A DNA stretch of 49,093 bases from Oscillospiraceae bacterium (lineage in GTDB: Bacteria > Bacillota > Clostridia > Oscillospirales > Oscillospiraceae), in assembly GCA_017527825.1 (NCBI GenBank), contig JAFXPO010000046.1:1-49093 (forward strand). The letters are read 5' to 3'. Positions 19,189-27,389 of this stretch are shown piece after piece. Each line of letters opens with the position of its first letter. The stretch's first letter is position 1. A program made the translations under genes and the position numbers. A model generated the notes under the pieces. It saw nothing but the letters and a program-made list of their open reading frames with translations. It was not told the origin of the DNA and did not search any database.

Positions 19189-21432
19189 TTACTGAACCAA
19201 CTCTACAGTCTCCGGCACTGTGACGTTTTTTTCTACACCGTGCGCTGTGCGCTCCGCCGAAACACGGATCGTCCCGCGGGACGTCTCGTAGGTGCAGGAG
19301 AAGCGATTCATGCTCTCCGGCAGATACGGGTTTACCCGCACTTTGGCAAAACCCGGCTCCAGCGGCTCAATGCCCGCAATACCCTTATAATACCACTCTA
19401 TGATATGCCCCATCATATCGTGGCAGTGGCTGCGCGGATTCGTCTCCCAGTATTCGCCCAGCGTCGTTTCCCCGTCAAGAATAAACGCGTAATACGACGG
19501 GTGCGTTTCCCGCGTGATGAAGCGGCAGATCAAGTCGTTCATGCCGTGCTTTCGCGCGGTCTGGATCACATAGGGCAGGCCAACCTCACCCGCGACGAAC
19601 GCCTGCTTCCGCTCCAGCGCGGCGCGGAAGGCTTTCACCACATCCGCTTCCCGCTCCGGCGGCGTCATGCCACAGTAGAGCGGCAGCGCCTCCGCCGACT
19701 GCGTGATAAATATACCGTCCGTGTGGTCGAACACGCGGTAGCACCAGCAGTCCAGTTCCTCACTGAACACTAGAAGCTTTTTGTTGTAGTTGTCCTTTAC
19801 TTCCTCCGCAAACGCGCGCAGCGCTTCCGCGTCGACAGGCTTTTCCAGCCAACGCGCAAACTTCTCCAGCGTCACCGCGTCGGCGTAAAGGAACGCCGTT
19901 TCGATGTTCTCCCGCGCCAATTCGTTTTCTGGATTACCCCAGTCGCCGAGTCCGTGGTTCAGAAAGCCATCGGCGTTGATTTTGGTTTTTAAATACGCAA
20001 GATAACGCATTCCTGCGTCATAGTTATCCCGCACAACGGCAAGATCACCGTAGTAAAGATAGTGCCAATATGCCCCCAGAATACAGGTGCTCCCCCATGG
20101 GACAATGTCGTAAAAGCTGCCCATACCCGGCACCGGCAGAACGTTCGGGATATAGCACGGCGCTTGCGAGGGAATCAACCCATCGCCCGGATAAAACGCA
20201 TTCCCCGCCATGTCGCGGAACGTATCCTCCGCCGTGTGCTGGGCAAGGCGCAGATCAGTGAGGATCTTCTCCCACAGCGCCTTGGCGTCCTTCATGAAAA
20301 AGATCGACGGAGCCATCAGGTGATTCGGCTCCTGCCACGCAAAGCGCTCAATGGTCGGGCAGTCGGTGTGGACACCCAGCAGGTTTGCCTCCACCGTCTT
20401 TTCGATCATGTCATAGATTTTGTTGTACCGCTCATCGTCGCAGGCAAATGTGCCCGCGCGCTTCCACGCGCTCGTGATGGCGTCGCCCGCGAGCGCGCGC
20501 ACCTCCGCGTCTCCGCGCACGCCGATGTAGCGCCCCGCAAAATAGGTGAAGGTCTGCTCGACGGTCTCCCAAGCGGCATCCTGCGCGATAACGTAGGACA
20601 CCACATTGTCAATGGGCATCCAGTTTTTCGCCATCTGGTCGACATCGCCCTCCGCCGTCAGCTTTTCGGCGGGAAAGAATTCAACGCGCGTCCCCGCCTT
20701 GCCCCGCACCTCGGCACGGAGCAAGCCGGAGATGTTCTGCCCGAGGTCATAGACCGCGCGGTCGTTCACCGTTCCGAGATACTTCGCCTCGTAGCGCTGA
20801 ATCACCTTGACCGGCGGCTGCTTCGCCTCCGACAGAGCGCCGCGCGGCGCTTCCTCCGCTGTCGCGCGAAAAGCCATCGTCCACGCGGAATCGTCAAAAC
20901 CCGCGGCGGAAAAACCGCGCTGCGCCCTCGCGCCGTCGATCAGCTCCGAGCCGTAGACATTTGTGTGCTGTACGGCGTGGGGTGCGGTCTTGCAGTTCTC
21001 GTCGGAAGCAACGGTCACCGACGAGCCGTCCGCGTATTCAATGTCCAGCTCGAACGCCGCGACAAGGCTCTCACCGTATGGCTTGTACGGATTCGGGTTG
21101 GGCGGCATAAACGGCGGAAAATGGAACCCGTAGCCAAACGAATCGTCCCAGATGTACCAGCCGTTGCCCACCTCAATTCCCAGCGCGTTCGCGCCGGGGG
21201 AAAGCAACTCCGTCACGTCGAACGTGACGAACTGCACCAGCTTGTTATAGTCTGTCCACGCGGGGTCAAGGACGTGGTCGCCCGCGCGCTTTCCGTTGAG
21301 ATACGCGTTGAACTGCCCCAGGGCGCAGATGCGGAGCGTCGCGGACCTGAACGGTTTCTCGACGGCAAACTCCCTGCGCAGATAGAACGGCGCCTTGGTT
21401 TGGTTGGTGATCCAATGTTCGGAAAGACTCAT
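19189..21432 (-). CDS. Divergent GH78-family putative alpha-L-rhamnosidase
   Basis: A 747-residue protein with GH78 architecture but lacking the N-terminal ~100-residue domain of its neighbours. The binding domain contains LRICALGQFNAYLNGKRAG (about 33-51) and VYDLGQNISG. In the catalytic barrel the acid motif reads DCPTIERFAWQEPNHL (357-372), so E362 is kept at the acid position but the GWTGD part is replaced. The base region is GETTLGEYWETN with E660. Related GH78 groups with altered motifs are known, so it is probably active but may prefer a different rhamnoside or another deoxyhexoside. A clear AAGGAG site precedes the ATG. It follows the small membrane protein by 25 nt. Confidence 0.82.
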   Translation of the reverse strand: MSLSEHWITNQTKAPFYLRREFAVEKPFRSATLRICALGQFNAYLNGKRAGDHVLDPAWTDYNKLVQFVTFDVTELLSPGANALGIEVGNGWYIWDDSFGYGFHFPPFMPPNPNPYKPYGESLVAAFELDIEYADGSSVTVASDENCKTAPHAVQHTNVYGSELIDGARAQRGFSAAGFDDSAWTMAFRATAEEAPRGALSEAKQPPVKVIQRYEAKYLGTVNDRAVYDLGQNISGLLRAEVRGKAGTRVEFFPAEKLTAEGDVDQMAKNWMPIDNVVSYVIAQDAAWETVEQTFTYFAGRYIGVRGDAEVRALAGDAITSAWKRAGTFACDDERYNKIYDMIEKTVEANLLGVHTDCPTIERFAWQEPNHLMAPSIFFMKDAKALWEKILTDLRLAQHTAEDTFRDMAGNAFYPGDGLIPSQAPCYIPNVLPVPGMGSFYDIVPWGSTCILGAYWHYLYYGDLAVVRDNYDAGMRYLAYLKTKINADGFLNHGLGDWGNPENELARENIETAFLYADAVTLEKFARWLEKPVDAEALRAFAEEVKDNYNKKLLVFSEELDCWCYRVFDHTDGIFITQSAEALPLYCGMTPPEREADVVKAFRAALERKQAFVAGEVGLPYVIQTARKHGMNDLICRFITRETHPSYYAFILDGETTLGEYWETNPRSHCHDMMGHIIEWYYKGIAGIEPLEPGFAKVRVNPYLPESMNRFSCTYETSRGTIRVSAERTAHGVEKNVTVPETVELVQ

Positions 21433-21457
21433 GCCGGTCTCCTTATGATAGTCTCCT

Positions 21458-21898
21458 TCACTTCACGCACAGCGACTGCGTCAGCTTCAGCAGCAGCGGG
21501 AAGCATAGTGCGCCCGCGCAGTAAGCAAACGCGAAGGTCGGAAGAAACGAGAAGAGAAACGCCGGCAGCAGTGCGCCGGAAAAGCCCATCTCAATGAACA
21601 TCATGATAAAGCTCATGCCGGCGGTCATGATCAGCACGATCATGAACATGCGCAGCAGATAAAAAACGATGCTCTTCTCATTTTTGGTGAAGATGGAGGC
21701 AAAGCCGTTGCCAACCTTCACCAGCGGGATAAAGCTGCCCAGCGTAAAGTTCACCGCGAACGCGCTCACGAAGCCCGGCACCAATGTACCGAGACTCAGC
21801 GTGTGCTGCTGGAACTGGATAAACGCCGTCAGCACGAGGCTGAAAAAGATGGAAAAGATCGTGTTGAATACAAATCCGAACTGGTCTCTACGAAACAT
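21458..21898 (-). CDS. Small four-helix membrane protein of unknown function
   Basis: This 146-residue protein has about four hydrophobic stretches, roughly residues 8-27, 38-58, 78-102 and 107-136, for example FVFNTIFSIFFSLVLTAFI near the start and LMIV-rich sequence in the middle. I do not recognise a family with confidence. It has no catalytic motif. Its place between a GH43 gene and the divergent GH78 gene, both on the same strand with short gaps, suggests a role linked to glycoside use, such as an accessory for the GPH transporter or a membrane anchor, but this is a guess. The start at 21898 is chosen because the earlier in-frame codons overlap the GH43 gene and are not hydrophobic. Confidence 0.75.
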   Translation of the reverse strand: MFRRDQFGFVFNTIFSIFFSLVLTAFIQFQQHTLSLGTLVPGFVSAFAVNFTLGSFIPLVKVGNGFASIFTKNEKSIVFYLLRMFMIVLIMTAGMSFIMMFIEMGFSGALLPAFLFSFLPTFAFAYCAGALCFPLLLKLTQSLCVK

Positions 21899-21911
21899 GA
21901 TTTGCCCCCCG

Positions 21912-23732
21912 TCAGTCCAGCGCGAACACTTCGCCCTCGGTGACACCGGCTTCGTTGAACGCGTCCACGCGTACATAGACCGGCTCGCCCTTCATCAGCG
22001 CGCCGATGTTCTTCTCGTCCGCGCCCAGCACCATATAGCTGTGGTACAGCTTCTCCGGCGCATAGCCCCAGAGGATGTTGTGTCCCACCGCGCCGTCCGC
22101 GTCCCAGCGTACCAGCATGTCGATGTCGCCACGGCGCTCCGCCCGAACGCCCGCCGGCGCCGCGGGCGCTTCGCCCGCGCCGTGTCCGAACACGCGCAGA
22201 CCGGAGACGGCAACGGGCTGATCGAACGGCACCTCCAGCACGGTCAGCTTCAGATAGCGCGCCTGAACGCCGCCCTCCAGCAGGAGAAAATCGTTGCCGA
22301 GGTTGGTTTCCGCCGCGCTCTTATCTTCTATCATAAACCATTTCGTTCCGTCTGTCGAGCCCTCCAGCGTCCAGCGCGTCACGCGCTTTTCCGTGTCGAT
22401 GTAGCGGATCTCGTGCGCCACCAGACGGTCGGCGTCCTCTGGGATCTGCGCGTCGATGCCCTCGTCCGCGAAGTTGATCTGCACCGCGCGGACGTCCTTG
22501 ACCGCGCCGAGGTCGACCTCGCACCACTCGTTTTTCGATGTTTCGGCGCGCCACCAGTCCTTTGCGTTTTCGTTCGTGACCTTCTCCGCGCCCGCGCCGG
22601 AGGATACCTTGACGCGCTTGCCATAGCTGAGCAGCATGAACTCCGGCTTGGCAAACAGCGGCGCCTCCGCGTCGATCGGCCAATCGCCGTAGCGCTGGTC
22701 GCAGTACATCTCGCCGTCGGCGTCAAAGCCCACCTTCCACAGACCCAGCCGACGCTCCATGTCGTTGTTGATGGAGATGGACATGGACGCCGTGTGCCAG
22801 TAATTGCCGTTCTTGTCCGCGATGGTAGAGCCGTGACCCGCGCCATTGATAAAGCCGCCGGGCTTATAGGAAAACGGATTGTTTTTTGCGATACGGAACG
22901 GACCCAGCGGATGATCGGACACCAGCACGCCGTCGCCGTAGACGTTGCTCTGCGTCTCCGGGAAGGCATATTGCAGGTAGTACTTTCCGTCGTGCTTGGT
23001 CATATACGCACCCTCAATGTAGGGATCGTCTCCGGCGAAGCCGCGCGCCAGCGCGCGCACCGCCTCCTCGGTGGTGAGTCCCTCCTTCTCGCGCATCTCC
23101 GCGGGCATATGCATGAGATTCTGGAACATCTCCTCCGTCGCCGCCTCCAGGTCAATGCCCGCCTTGGGGCTGACGTGATCCATGCCGACGCGCTCATAGC
23201 CGCGGGATTTGTTGTCCATGTGGAACATCGCCTGCTTTTCACCGATGGGCCGCATGGTCTCGCGATCCAGCTCCACGCCCCAGATGGGTGTGATGTTGGA
23301 GCAGCCCCAGTAGAAGTACAGCCGCCCGTCATCGTCACAGAACAGATCGGGGTCCCAGAACGGGAACGTGCCCTTGATCTCCTCCCACTCGCCGCCGAGC
23401 GGGTCCCTGGTGCGGTAGAAATTGCAGGGCTCCGCCCGCTTGGAGGCAGAGAAATAGAGATAATCGCCCACCGCGCGCACGTCCGGCGCATAGTCGAACA
23501 CGGGGATGGGCGTTTTCAGCTCATGGTACTCCCAGTCCACCATGTTGTCGCTGACGTAGAAGCCGCGGGTCATGGACGGGAACAGATAGTAACGCCCCTT
23601 GAACAGCTCCAGCGTCGGGTCGGCCGCCTCACGGTAGACCGCGAGCTTCGCCTCGCCAAGGCCAGGCATGTTGGGCTTTTGGAAGTTATATTTGTACGGA
23701 AGGTTCATCGGGTTGCAGTAATACTTGCCCAT
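21912..23732 (-). CDS. GH43-family glycosidase with C-terminal F5/8-type and Fn3-like domains
   Basis: A 606-residue enzyme. The N-terminal five-bladed propeller carries D38 (REAADPTLELF, base), D127 (FPFWDPDLFCDDDG) and E240 (DPYIEGAYMTKHDGKYY, acid), so the catalytic set is complete. Residues about 375-505 resemble a discoidin/F5-8 type C module (EWCEVDLGAVKDVRAVQINF, ARYLKLTVLEV), and about 515-606 a fibronectin-III-like module (LVRWDADGAVGHNILWGY). The family cleaves arabinose, xylose or galactose from plant glycans. There is no signal peptide. It starts with AGGAG upstream, 118 nt after the transporter stop, with a hairpin in the gap that could set relative expression. Confidence 0.9.
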   Translation of the reverse strand: MGKYYCNPMNLPYKYNFQKPNMPGLGEAKLAVYREAADPTLELFKGRYYLFPSMTRGFYVSDNMVDWEYHELKTPIPVFDYAPDVRAVGDYLYFSASKRAEPCNFYRTRDPLGGEWEEIKGTFPFWDPDLFCDDDGRLYFYWGCSNITPIWGVELDRETMRPIGEKQAMFHMDNKSRGYERVGMDHVSPKAGIDLEAATEEMFQNLMHMPAEMREKEGLTTEEAVRALARGFAGDDPYIEGAYMTKHDGKYYLQYAFPETQSNVYGDGVLVSDHPLGPFRIAKNNPFSYKPGGFINGAGHGSTIADKNGNYWHTASMSISINNDMERRLGLWKVGFDADGEMYCDQRYGDWPIDAEAPLFAKPEFMLLSYGKRVKVSSGAGAEKVTNENAKDWWRAETSKNEWCEVDLGAVKDVRAVQINFADEGIDAQIPEDADRLVAHEIRYIDTEKRVTRWTLEGSTDGTKWFMIEDKSAAETNLGNDFLLLEGGVQARYLKLTVLEVPFDQPVAVSGLRVFGHGAGEAPAAPAGVRAERRGDIDMLVRWDADGAVGHNILWGYAPEKLYHSYMVLGADEKNIGALMKGEPVYVRVDAFNEAGVTEGEVFALD

Positions 23733-23751
23733 AGCTTCTCCTTTTTACGCA

Positions 23752-23791
23752 GAAACGCTCCGCAAATCCACGCGGATCTGCGGAGCGTTTC
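23752..23791 (-). terminator. Strong hairpin between transporter and GH43 genes
   Basis: Arms GAAACGCTCCGC and GCGGAGCGTTTC pair perfectly, and the stem continues inside with one mismatch (AAATCC / GGATCT). Neither strand has a good T run after it, so an mRNA-stabilising or partial read-through hairpin within the operon is more likely than a full terminator. It lies 20 nt before the GH43 ATG. Confidence 0.55.
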
Positions 23792-23849
23792 GATTCATTT
23801 GATCAGCGGCTCAACGTCCGCGAATCGAGCCGTTATTTGTTGTTGCGGC

Positions 23850-25355
23850 TTACGCCTGCTCCTGGTTCTCGCCGGCCATCTTCGCCTTCATCTCGGCGAT
23901 CTCCGGGAAGAACTTGCGCAGCGGATAGAAAACCATGACGAGGATGATGATGCCCGAAACGATCGCGGGCACGAGGAAGCGCACCACGTTGGTCGCTTCA
24001 ATGGCGGATTCGGGCTGACCGAAGGGGCCAAGCTGCGCGTCGAAGCTCGCGACAGCGAGGATGGCGAGCATGCCGGAGTTGACCAGCGTGTTGCCGCACT
24101 TCTGCGCGAAGCCCTTGACGGAGGACACGACCGCGTTGAGCTGCTTGCCCTCCTTGAGCATGATAAAGTCGATGGTGTCGTTGACCAGAATGTTGACCAC
24201 CGCGTTGACCATCGCGCCGACGACCGTCGCGAGGAAGCTCATAATGCAGCAGTACATAAAGTTCATGCGGCCCGTGAAGAACAGGATCAGGTAGAACGCG
24301 ACCGTCAAAATCTGCGACCAGAGCATGGTCTTCCAGCCGGTCTTGAAGAACTTGACGAAGATCGGCATGAGCACCATCATCGAAATCAGCGCGCCAACGG
24401 AGATAAAGCCCATGTAGGTCGAGATCGTGCCGCCGATGCCCGCGCCGATGCCCGCGCCGATTGTCTCCTCAATCTTGGAGGGATCGAGGGTACCGGCTTC
24501 GACCTGCGCCATGACGCCCGCGGTGATCTCATCGACATTCACACGCTTGGCAGCCCAGATGTACTGCGCATAGTAGACGGACGAGGTGAACATGAAGCCA
24601 TAGGACACGGAGGCGCAGACCCACACCAGCATGACCGGCCAAACTTCCTTGTGGCGGAACACGAACGCGAGCTGCTTGATGCCGCCGCTCTCGCCCTTGA
24701 TCATGTACTTCTCCTCGGAGGTCTTGTACAGGCCCCAGAAGGAGATGACGGCAAACACGGAGTAGAAGACCATCAGCGTGCGGTAGCTGCCGAAGATCTG
24801 CACGAGCTGGGTGGAGAAGGTGGAGGCGATGGTAAACATCAGCGCGCAGCAGCCGGCGCCCTTGGTCAGAACGTCGTTGCGGACGTTGTCATTGAGCGTC
24901 ATCGCGGGCAGGATCGCCATCTGGGGCATGGTGTACGCCGTGACGACCATGCCGTAGACCATGTACCACGCGCAGGTCCACACGCACTTCGCCATGGGGC
25001 TTGCCTGAATGAAGCTGGGGTTGGAGAACAGGAACCACATGTCCACCATCAGCACGATCGGCGTGAAGATGAACCAGGTGCGGTACTTGCCCCAGCGGGG
25101 ATTGGTGGATTCGCAAAGGACGCCCATCAGAGGATCGTTGATCGCGTCCCAGATGTTGCAGATCAGCAGGATGACCGCCAACTGCGCGGCGGTGATGCCG
25201 ATCGTTTCCTGCGCGTACAGGGAAAAGTAGCTTGCGATGGTGGCTGCGATCGCCATAGCGCCGCCGTTGACGGAGGTCGCGTGGAACCAGGTAAACGCTT
25301 TGCTGACCTTGCCGTCATCCTTGGCTTGCACAGCCGTTACGGGTGTTTCTGCCAT
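23850..25355 (-). CDS. GPH-family sugar:cation symporter (MFS)
   Basis: This 501-residue membrane protein has about 12 hydrophobic segments and the marks of glycoside-pentoside-hexuronide symporters (MelB/XynP-like): ICNIWDAINDPLMGVL (about 86-101) followed by PRWGKYRTWF, and in the second half MLKEGKQLNAVVSSVKGF. It imports sugars or small glycosides with Na+ or H+. As first gene after the box-containing promoter and the only transporter of the rhamnoside block, it likely brings in rhamnose or rhamnose-containing oligosaccharides. All glycosidases here lack signal peptides, so cleavage should follow uptake. The ATG at 25355 has an AAGGAG site. The insert GAGIGAGIG near residue 300 is a local tandem repeat. 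Confidence 0.92.
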   Translation of the reverse strand: MAETPVTAVQAKDDGKVSKAFTWFHATSVNGGAMAIAATIASYFSLYAQETIGITAAQLAVILLICNIWDAINDPLMGVLCESTNPRWGKYRTWFIFTPIVLMVDMWFLFSNPSFIQASPMAKCVWTCAWYMVYGMVVTAYTMPQMAILPAMTLNDNVRNDVLTKGAGCCALMFTIASTFSTQLVQIFGSYRTLMVFYSVFAVISFWGLYKTSEEKYMIKGESGGIKQLAFVFRHKEVWPVMLVWVCASVSYGFMFTSSVYYAQYIWAAKRVNVDEITAGVMAQVEAGTLDPSKIEETIGAGIGAGIGGTISTYMGFISVGALISMMVLMPIFVKFFKTGWKTMLWSQILTVAFYLILFFTGRMNFMYCCIMSFLATVVGAMVNAVVNILVNDTIDFIMLKEGKQLNAVVSSVKGFAQKCGNTLVNSGMLAILAVASFDAQLGPFGQPESAIEATNVVRFLVPAIVSGIIILVMVFYPLRKFFPEIAEMKAKMAGENQEQA

Positions 25356-25411
25356 GATTTTCTCTCCTTTTCAACAATTCTGTCAAGTTGTTTCGCGCGG
25401 TTATTGTGTTT

Positions 25412-25440
25412 ATTCTACAATAGCCTCGTCAATCTTTACA
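25412..25440 (-). promoter_or_regulatory. Predicted promoter of the GPH-transporter operon
   Basis: On the minus strand TGTAAA (25440-25435) and TAGAAT (25417-25412) are separated by 17 nt. The -35 is poor, as expected for an activator-dependent promoter. The proximal operator box ends 17 nt upstream of it, the same geometry as at 35588-35616. The predicted 5' UTR is about 50 nt. Confidence 0.6.
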
Positions 25441-25457
25441 TGTAGTATGTTTTGGTA

Positions 25458-25526
25458 AATCCGACATTTTTTAAGCCATCTATTGTCGGTATTTACAATT
25501 TGCACAAGGGTAATCCGACATTTTTT
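25458..25526 (-). promoter_or_regulatory. Cluster of three operator-like boxes upstream of the transporter operon
   Basis: Two identical copies of AATCCGACATTTTTT (plus-strand reading) lie at 25458-25472 and 25512-25526, 54 nt apart. Between them, at 25483-25496, TTGTCGGTATTTAC is a near copy in the opposite orientation. A third exact copy is found only at the other operon promoter (35634-35648). Two direct copies with fixed promoter spacing fit an AraC-type activator, and the AraC gene at 18021-19148 is the obvious candidate. Binding itself is inference. Confidence 0.7.
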
Positions 25527-25533
25527 GTGAAAT

Positions 25534-25561
25534 GGGCGAACGCGCGCTTTTCGTTACGCCC
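25534..25561 (-). terminator. Imperfect hairpin at the end of glgA
   Basis: GGGCG-AACG and CGTT-A-CGCCC can pair around the glgA stop codon with one bulged base. No T run follows on the minus strand, so termination before the next operon's promoter region is uncertain. Confidence 0.3.
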
Positions 25562-27377
25562 TTCCCAACAGCTGACGCATCTCCGCGCTCTTGGCAAGGT
25601 TACCCTCTACCTTGAGCTGTCCGGTCATGAACAGCTTGTCGGAGCTGACGGTGCCGTTCGCCATGCCGAGCAGATGGTCGTAGCTCGCCGTGATGTAAGC
25701 GTCCGCGCCCTCATAGTCGGAGGGGACGACGCGGAAGGACTCCTCGCCGTTTTCTCTCGCAAACTCGACATACAGCACGCCATCCGCGCGTCCGGTCATG
25801 CGAATCTGGACGACGCGGTGATAGTTCTCCGAAAACAGGTGCTTAAACCGGCGACGATTTTCGGCGTCCAGCTCCGTGTACGCTTCCTTCAGCGACTCAA
25901 AGGCTTCCTCATAGGGGATCGTTTCGCCCTGCTCGCCTTCAAAAATACCGCCGTACATCCGCTCATACTGCTCCGCGCTGCGCGTCCAGGAGAAATCCTT
26001 GGTCATGCACCGCTCCCGCAGCAGCGCAAAGGTCTTTTCATCAGAGAAGTACACCCGCAGCGCGCTCATGATCGCCAGCAGCAGGTCCTTCCCCTGATAG
26101 GTAGAGAAGGAGAAGCCGTCGCCCACGCCGTCAAATTCGCTGTAGGGACGCACGGAGTCCTTGAGGCCGCCGGTCTCGTGGACGATGGGTATGGTGCCGT
26201 AGCGCATTGCCATCATCTGACTCAGCCCGCAAGGCTCAAAGCGCGAGGGCATCAGATAGAAGTCCGAGCCTGCGAACACCTCGCTCGCCACCTGCTCGCT
26301 GTAGTCGCTGGAGAAGCCCAGCTGCCCCGGCCAGCGCGCCTTGCACTCGTTGAAATAGTCAATGTAGCTCTGCTCGCCCTGACCGAAGATGATGAGCTGC
26401 ACGCCCAGTTCCATGAGCTTGGGGAGTATCTCACGGATCAGCTCGATGCCCTTTTGCTCCACGAGACGCGCCACGGAGCAGAACAGCGGAAAGCGCGGCT
26501 CCTGCTCCAGACCGAACTTCTCCTGCAGCGCCTTTTTGCACTTTGCCTTGCCCGCCATTTTCTTCACCGAGAAGGAATACGGAAGGCGCTTATCCAGCTT
26601 CGGGTCATAGTGATCCATGTCGATGCCGTTGAGGATGCCGTACATCTTGGTCTCCACCATGTCCGCGACGCCTTGGAGCCCCATGCCGAACTGCGGATAG
26701 TGCAGCTCGCGGGCATAGGTCGGCGAAACGGTGGACACCGCGTCCGCCATCAGCATCGCGCCCTTCATGAGGTTGATGTCGCGGCGCCCCTCAAACTCAT
26801 AGCCCAAGCCGCCGTCGTACCAGCCTCCAGGCAGCGCGAACGTCTCAAACAGCTCATTCGCACCGAATTGTCCCTGATACGCGATGTTGTGGATGGTATA
26901 GACGCTCTTGATGCTCCGCAGCGCGGGGTTAAACGCCTGATCGTTCTTGAGATAGATCACCGCCGGCGCGGTTTCCCAGTCGTTGCAGTGCAGAATCTCC
27001 GGCATGAAGTCCAGCTTGCCGAGCAGATCAATGACCGCGCGGCTGAACCACGCGAAGCGCAGCTTGTCATCGTCATAGCCGTAGAGCTTGGAGCGGAAGA
27101 AGAATTCCTCGTTGTCCACGAACCACATCGTGACGCCGTGGTTCTCCCCGCGGAGCAGACCACAGTAGCGCTCGCGATAGCCCAGCTTGACGGTACCCGT
27201 CCAGACGGTTTTCAGGTCCTTGCCGAACTTTTCCTTGACGCATTGATACGCGGGCGTAATGACTGCCACCTCGTTTCCCGACGCCTTGAGCGCGGGCGGC
27301 AGGGAAAACGCCACGTCCGCGAGTCCGCCGGACTTGGAAAACGGCGCGCACTCGCTGGTCACAAACAGTATCTTCAT
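25554..27377 (-). CDS. glgA: Glycogen synthase fused to a C-terminal SCP2-like domain
   Basis: A 607-residue protein. Residues 1-480 are a GT5 glycogen synthase: KSGGLADVAFSLPPAL (15-30) binds ADP-glucose, HCNDWETA (130-137) and HNIAYQGQ (163-170) follow, and EPCGLSQMMAMRYG (381-394) is the catalytic Glu region. Usual length is about 480. Residues about 490-605 are extra and look like an SCP2 sterol-carrier fold: RFKHLFSENYHRVVQIRMTG, YVEFARENGEESFRV, ITASYDHLLGMANG and the signature FMTGQLKVEGNLA near the end. It is the last gene of its operon, 12 nt after galE. The synthase activity is clear. The role of the added domain (lipid or hydrophobic ligand binding, localisation or control) is unknown. 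Confidence 0.93.
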   Translation of the reverse strand: MKILFVTSECAPFSKSGGLADVAFSLPPALKASGNEVAVITPAYQCVKEKFGKDLKTVWTGTVKLGYRERYCGLLRGENHGVTMWFVDNEEFFFRSKLYGYDDDKLRFAWFSRAVIDLLGKLDFMPEILHCNDWETAPAVIYLKNDQAFNPALRSIKSVYTIHNIAYQGQFGANELFETFALPGGWYDGGLGYEFEGRRDINLMKGAMLMADAVSTVSPTYARELHYPQFGMGLQGVADMVETKMYGILNGIDMDHYDPKLDKRLPYSFSVKKMAGKAKCKKALQEKFGLEQEPRFPLFCSVARLVEQKGIELIREILPKLMELGVQLIIFGQGEQSYIDYFNECKARWPGQLGFSSDYSEQVASEVFAGSDFYLMPSRFEPCGLSQMMAMRYGTIPIVHETGGLKDSVRPYSEFDGVGDGFSFSTYQGKDLLLAIMSALRVYFSDEKTFALLRERCMTKDFSWTRSAEQYERMYGGIFEGEQGETIPYEEAFESLKEAYTELDAENRRRFKHLFSENYHRVVQIRMTGRADGVLYVEFARENGEESFRVVPSDYEGADAYITASYDHLLGMANGTVSSDKLFMTGQLKVEGNLAKSAEMRQLLGRA

Positions 27378-27389
27378 CAGGCTGCCTCC

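Noticed and set aside
21669..25445. Very long plus-strand open frame (over 1200 codons) opposite the GH43 and transporter genes
   Set aside because: It is antisense to two genes with clear catalytic or membrane signatures and its translation is His/Arg/Val-rich low-information sequence. Such frames arise from codon bias in GC-rich DNA.
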